From Jiangella asiatica (GTDB lineage: Bacteria > Actinomycetota > Actinomycetes > Jiangellales > Jiangellaceae), in assembly GCF_004349065.1 (NCBI RefSeq), contig NZ_SMKZ01000003.1:1-64000 (forward strand): 64,000 bases of DNA, written 5' to 3'. Positions 62,448 through 64,000 of this stretch are shown here, in pieces. A program made the position numbers and the translations under genes. The notes below the pieces were generated by a model that saw only the letters and a program-made list of their open reading frames with translations, ran no database searches and was not told the DNA's origin. How positions within the stretch are numbered: the first letter of the stretch is position 1; each line of letters opens with the position of its first letter.

Positions 62448-63314
62448 ATGCGTGGAACCCTGCCCGATCGATGCGGCATCTTCGCGATCGGAGGTCACCC
62501 GGTCACTCGGCTCGGGCTCGGGACCGCTCGGATTAACGCGTCCGGTGTGTGGAATCACCCGAAAAATGCCGCCGAAGCAGCGCGGGTACTCCGAGAAGCG
62601 GTCGATCTTGGCGTGAATCTCATTGACGTTGCCGAGTCATCCGGCCCGTTCGACTATGAGGAACTCATTGCGCAAGCGCTGAGCCCGTATCCCGAAGACT
62701 TGGTTCTGATGGTCAAAGGTGGGCTGGTTCGATCACCGGAGGGGCAGTGGGAGCCGTTGCCACGGCCTTCGTTCCTTCGCCAGCAGATCGAGACGCGGCT
62801 GTGGTCTCTGAAGCTCAATCGCATACCGCTGTTTCAATTGCATGGCTTCAGCCCTCGTGTCCCGATCGCTGATCAGATCGGACTTCTCGCTGACCTGCAG
62901 CGAGAAGGAAAGATCGGACAAATCGGGTTGGCGGACGTGTCGGTCGCCGAACTGGAGGAGGCGCAAAAATTCGCGGAGATCGCGACGGTCCAAGCTGAAT
63001 ACAATCTCATCAACCGGGCCGCTGAGCCGTTGCTGAAGTACGCGGAAGCGGCGAACGTCGGGTTCATACCGTGGCTTCCACTGGCCACCGGAGTGCTGGC
63101 CAGCCAGGACGGACCCCTGGCGGAGATAGCGCGGCGGCACCGTGCCACACCTGCACAGCTTGCTCTTGCCTGGCTCTTGAAACGCTCGCTCTCGATGCTC
63201 CCGACCCCCGGAACGCTGAGCATCCAGCATCTGCACGACAACGTGTCCGCGGTAGACATTCCCTTGACGGCAGCCGAAATGGACAACCTGAATCGGTTGA
63301 CAACGAAACTTTGA
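62448..63314 (+). CDS. Aldo/keto reductase with catalytic Tyr replaced by Ser
   Basis: A 288-residue AKR: RLGLGTARINASGVWN, Asp 60, Lys 90 (LMVKGG), His 132 (FQLHGF) and the late STPGT-like MLPTPGTL. The Tyr expected five residues after Asp 60 is Ser 65 (DVAESSGPF; codon TCC against TAC for Tyr). One base change could account for it. Without Tyr the normal hydride chemistry should be strongly impaired. Start ATG 62448 with GGAGG upstream (GGAGGACACACA). Confidence 0.85.
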   Translation: MRGTLPDRCGIFAIGGHPVTRLGLGTARINASGVWNHPKNAAEAARVLREAVDLGVNLIDVAESSGPFDYEELIAQALSPYPEDLVLMVKGGLVRSPEGQWEPLPRPSFLRQQIETRLWSLKLNRIPLFQLHGFSPRVPIADQIGLLADLQREGKIGQIGLADVSVAELEEAQKFAEIATVQAEYNLINRAAEPLLKYAEAANVGFIPWLPLATGVLASQDGPLAEIARRHRATPAQLALAWLLKRSLSMLPTPGTLSIQHLHDNVSAVDIPLTAAEMDNLNRLTTKL

Positions 63315-63586
63315 TCGACTTCCAGAAAGCGGTTCGCCGATTGTTCGGACAACGCTGTGGTCTATTCATGAAGGGACGATCAACGTAACCAGCTCATCAG
63401 TCGCTCACCATGATCAGGGGTTCCAGTCTGAGCGTAGCCACGGGCGGCCTCTCGAACGGGCTACGCGGATGCCGTCGAGCCACCCCCGCTCAGGTCACGC
63501 CAGATCGTGTGAGGTACGAGACTCGGCTCACAGCACTCTCTCCTGGCCTGCGCGATGAGCCCGCTCAACAGGAGGATGTCAGTAGC

Positions 63587-64000
63587 ATGGCCCGCTTGGA
63601 GGAGAGTTCAAGCCAGGCCGCGGCCTCGCGGCTGACGGCGCGTGGCGCGAAGACGAGGTCTCGGATCATCGCCGCGGCAGCCGACCTGATGCACGTACAA
63701 GGTGTCGGCGGCACGACCCTCGATGACGTCATCGCAGCCAGCAACGTGAGCAAGTCGCAGCTGTACCGGCACTTCGAAGACAAGCAGGCGCTGGTCAGGG
63801 CCGTTATCGAGCTGGTGGGGGACCGTACGATCGCTGTCGAACGGCGGCGGCTGAGCAAGGTGACGACGCTCGTAGAGCTGACGGGTTGGAGGGATGGACT
63901 GGTCGAGAACAACGCCCTGCGCAAGGGCAGGTATGGGTGCCCGTTGGGTTCGCTGGTCATCGAGGTCGCCGATCACGACGCGATCGCGCGCAAGAAGCTC
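63587..64000 (+). CDS. TetR-family transcriptional regulator (runs off the window)
   Basis: The first 138 codons are present. The N-terminal HTH (TRSRIIAAAADLMHVQGV, then TTLDDVIAASNVSKSQLYRHF) and the start of the ligand domain (WRDGLVENNALRKGRYGCPLGSLVIEV) closely match the TetR at 54666. ATG 63587 has AGGAGG 11 bases upstream. The 3' end lies beyond base 64000. The same recognition helix suggests shared operators. Confidence 0.88.
   Translation, partial: MARLEESSSQAAASRLTARGAKTRSRIIAAAADLMHVQGVGGTTLDDVIAASNVSKSQLYRHFEDKQALVRAVIELVGDRTIAVERRRLSKVTTLVELTGWRDGLVENNALRKGRYGCPLGSLVIEVADHDAIARKKL

Noticed and set aside
1-64000. CRISPR arrays, rRNA and tRNA genes, phage genes
   Set aside because: No regularly spaced repeats, structural RNA signatures or phage structural genes were seen; encapsulin is capsid-like but paired with a cargo enzyme.

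Overview
The window is high-GC DNA with dense GTG/ATG-started genes, four-base ATGA/GTGA gene overlaps, Tat and lipoprotein signals, PadR/IclR/LacI/TetR regulators, an encapsulin-DyP pair and a DUF6510-like zinc ribbon. This fits an Actinomycetota chromosome (a soil- or marine-type actinomycete). I cannot resolve the genus. No rRNA, tRNA or CRISPR array was seen.

Layout. (1) 1-4961: a perfect tandem duplication of a PadR regulator gene and its promoter, a DrrA/DrrB-type ABC exporter, a DoxX-like protein and an alpha/beta hydrolase. (2) 4968-7632: an IS21-family element whose istA carries a frameshift. (3) 7764-9006: a CBS-domain protein, a small conserved protein and the lacI control region. 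(4) 9007-31418: a sugar-acquisition and sugar-oxidation region. A LacI regulator, two secreted or exported-type sulfatases, a carbohydrate ABC importer and a GH106-like (alpha-L-rhamnosidase family) glycosidase form the first half. An enolase-superfamily acid-sugar dehydratase and a nine-gene leftward operon (importer, two aldo/keto reductases, zinc dehydrogenase, DapA-family aldolase, Gfo/Idh/MocA oxidoreductase, COG3618-type lactonase) divergent from an IclR regulator form the second half. Together these look like uptake and desulfation of a sulfated deoxyhexose glycan (fucose- or rhamnose-like), followed by non-phosphorylative oxidation: sugar to lactone to aldonate to 2-keto-3-deoxy acid to cleavage.

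(5) 31419-63314: a redox and stress island made of many small genes: thioredoxin, MsrA, two MsrB, a YedY/sulfite-oxidase-like protein with its own flavin reductase and zinc-ribbon partner, NDH-2, paired SDRs, a CopB-type P-type ATPase, a uracil-DNA glycosylase-like protein, an AhpD-like protein, an NhaA-DsbA fusion, the DyP-encapsulin nanocompartment, an ECF sigma factor, an orphan cytochrome oxidase subunit I and three small YjdJ-type acetyltransferases. The island is littered with truncated or frameshifted genes (Fe-S protein, sortase E, transaldolase, glyoxalase-type dioxygenase, MhqD-like hydrolase, RimJ-like acetyltransferase, a UDG relic).

(6) At least six palindromes of the form GGAC-N6-GTCC lie in promoters across 35985-56114, next to the sulfite-oxidase genes, copper ATPase, NhaA/DyP, a TetR-like gene and the sigma factor. 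Two full TetR regulators with near-identical recognition helices (54666, 63587) and a third paralogue that has lost its DNA-binding domain (55308) are encoded in the same stretch. I consider this operator set plus HTH-less TetR the most novel regulatory signal, and the sulfated-glycan/oxidative-sugar locus the clearest metabolic system.
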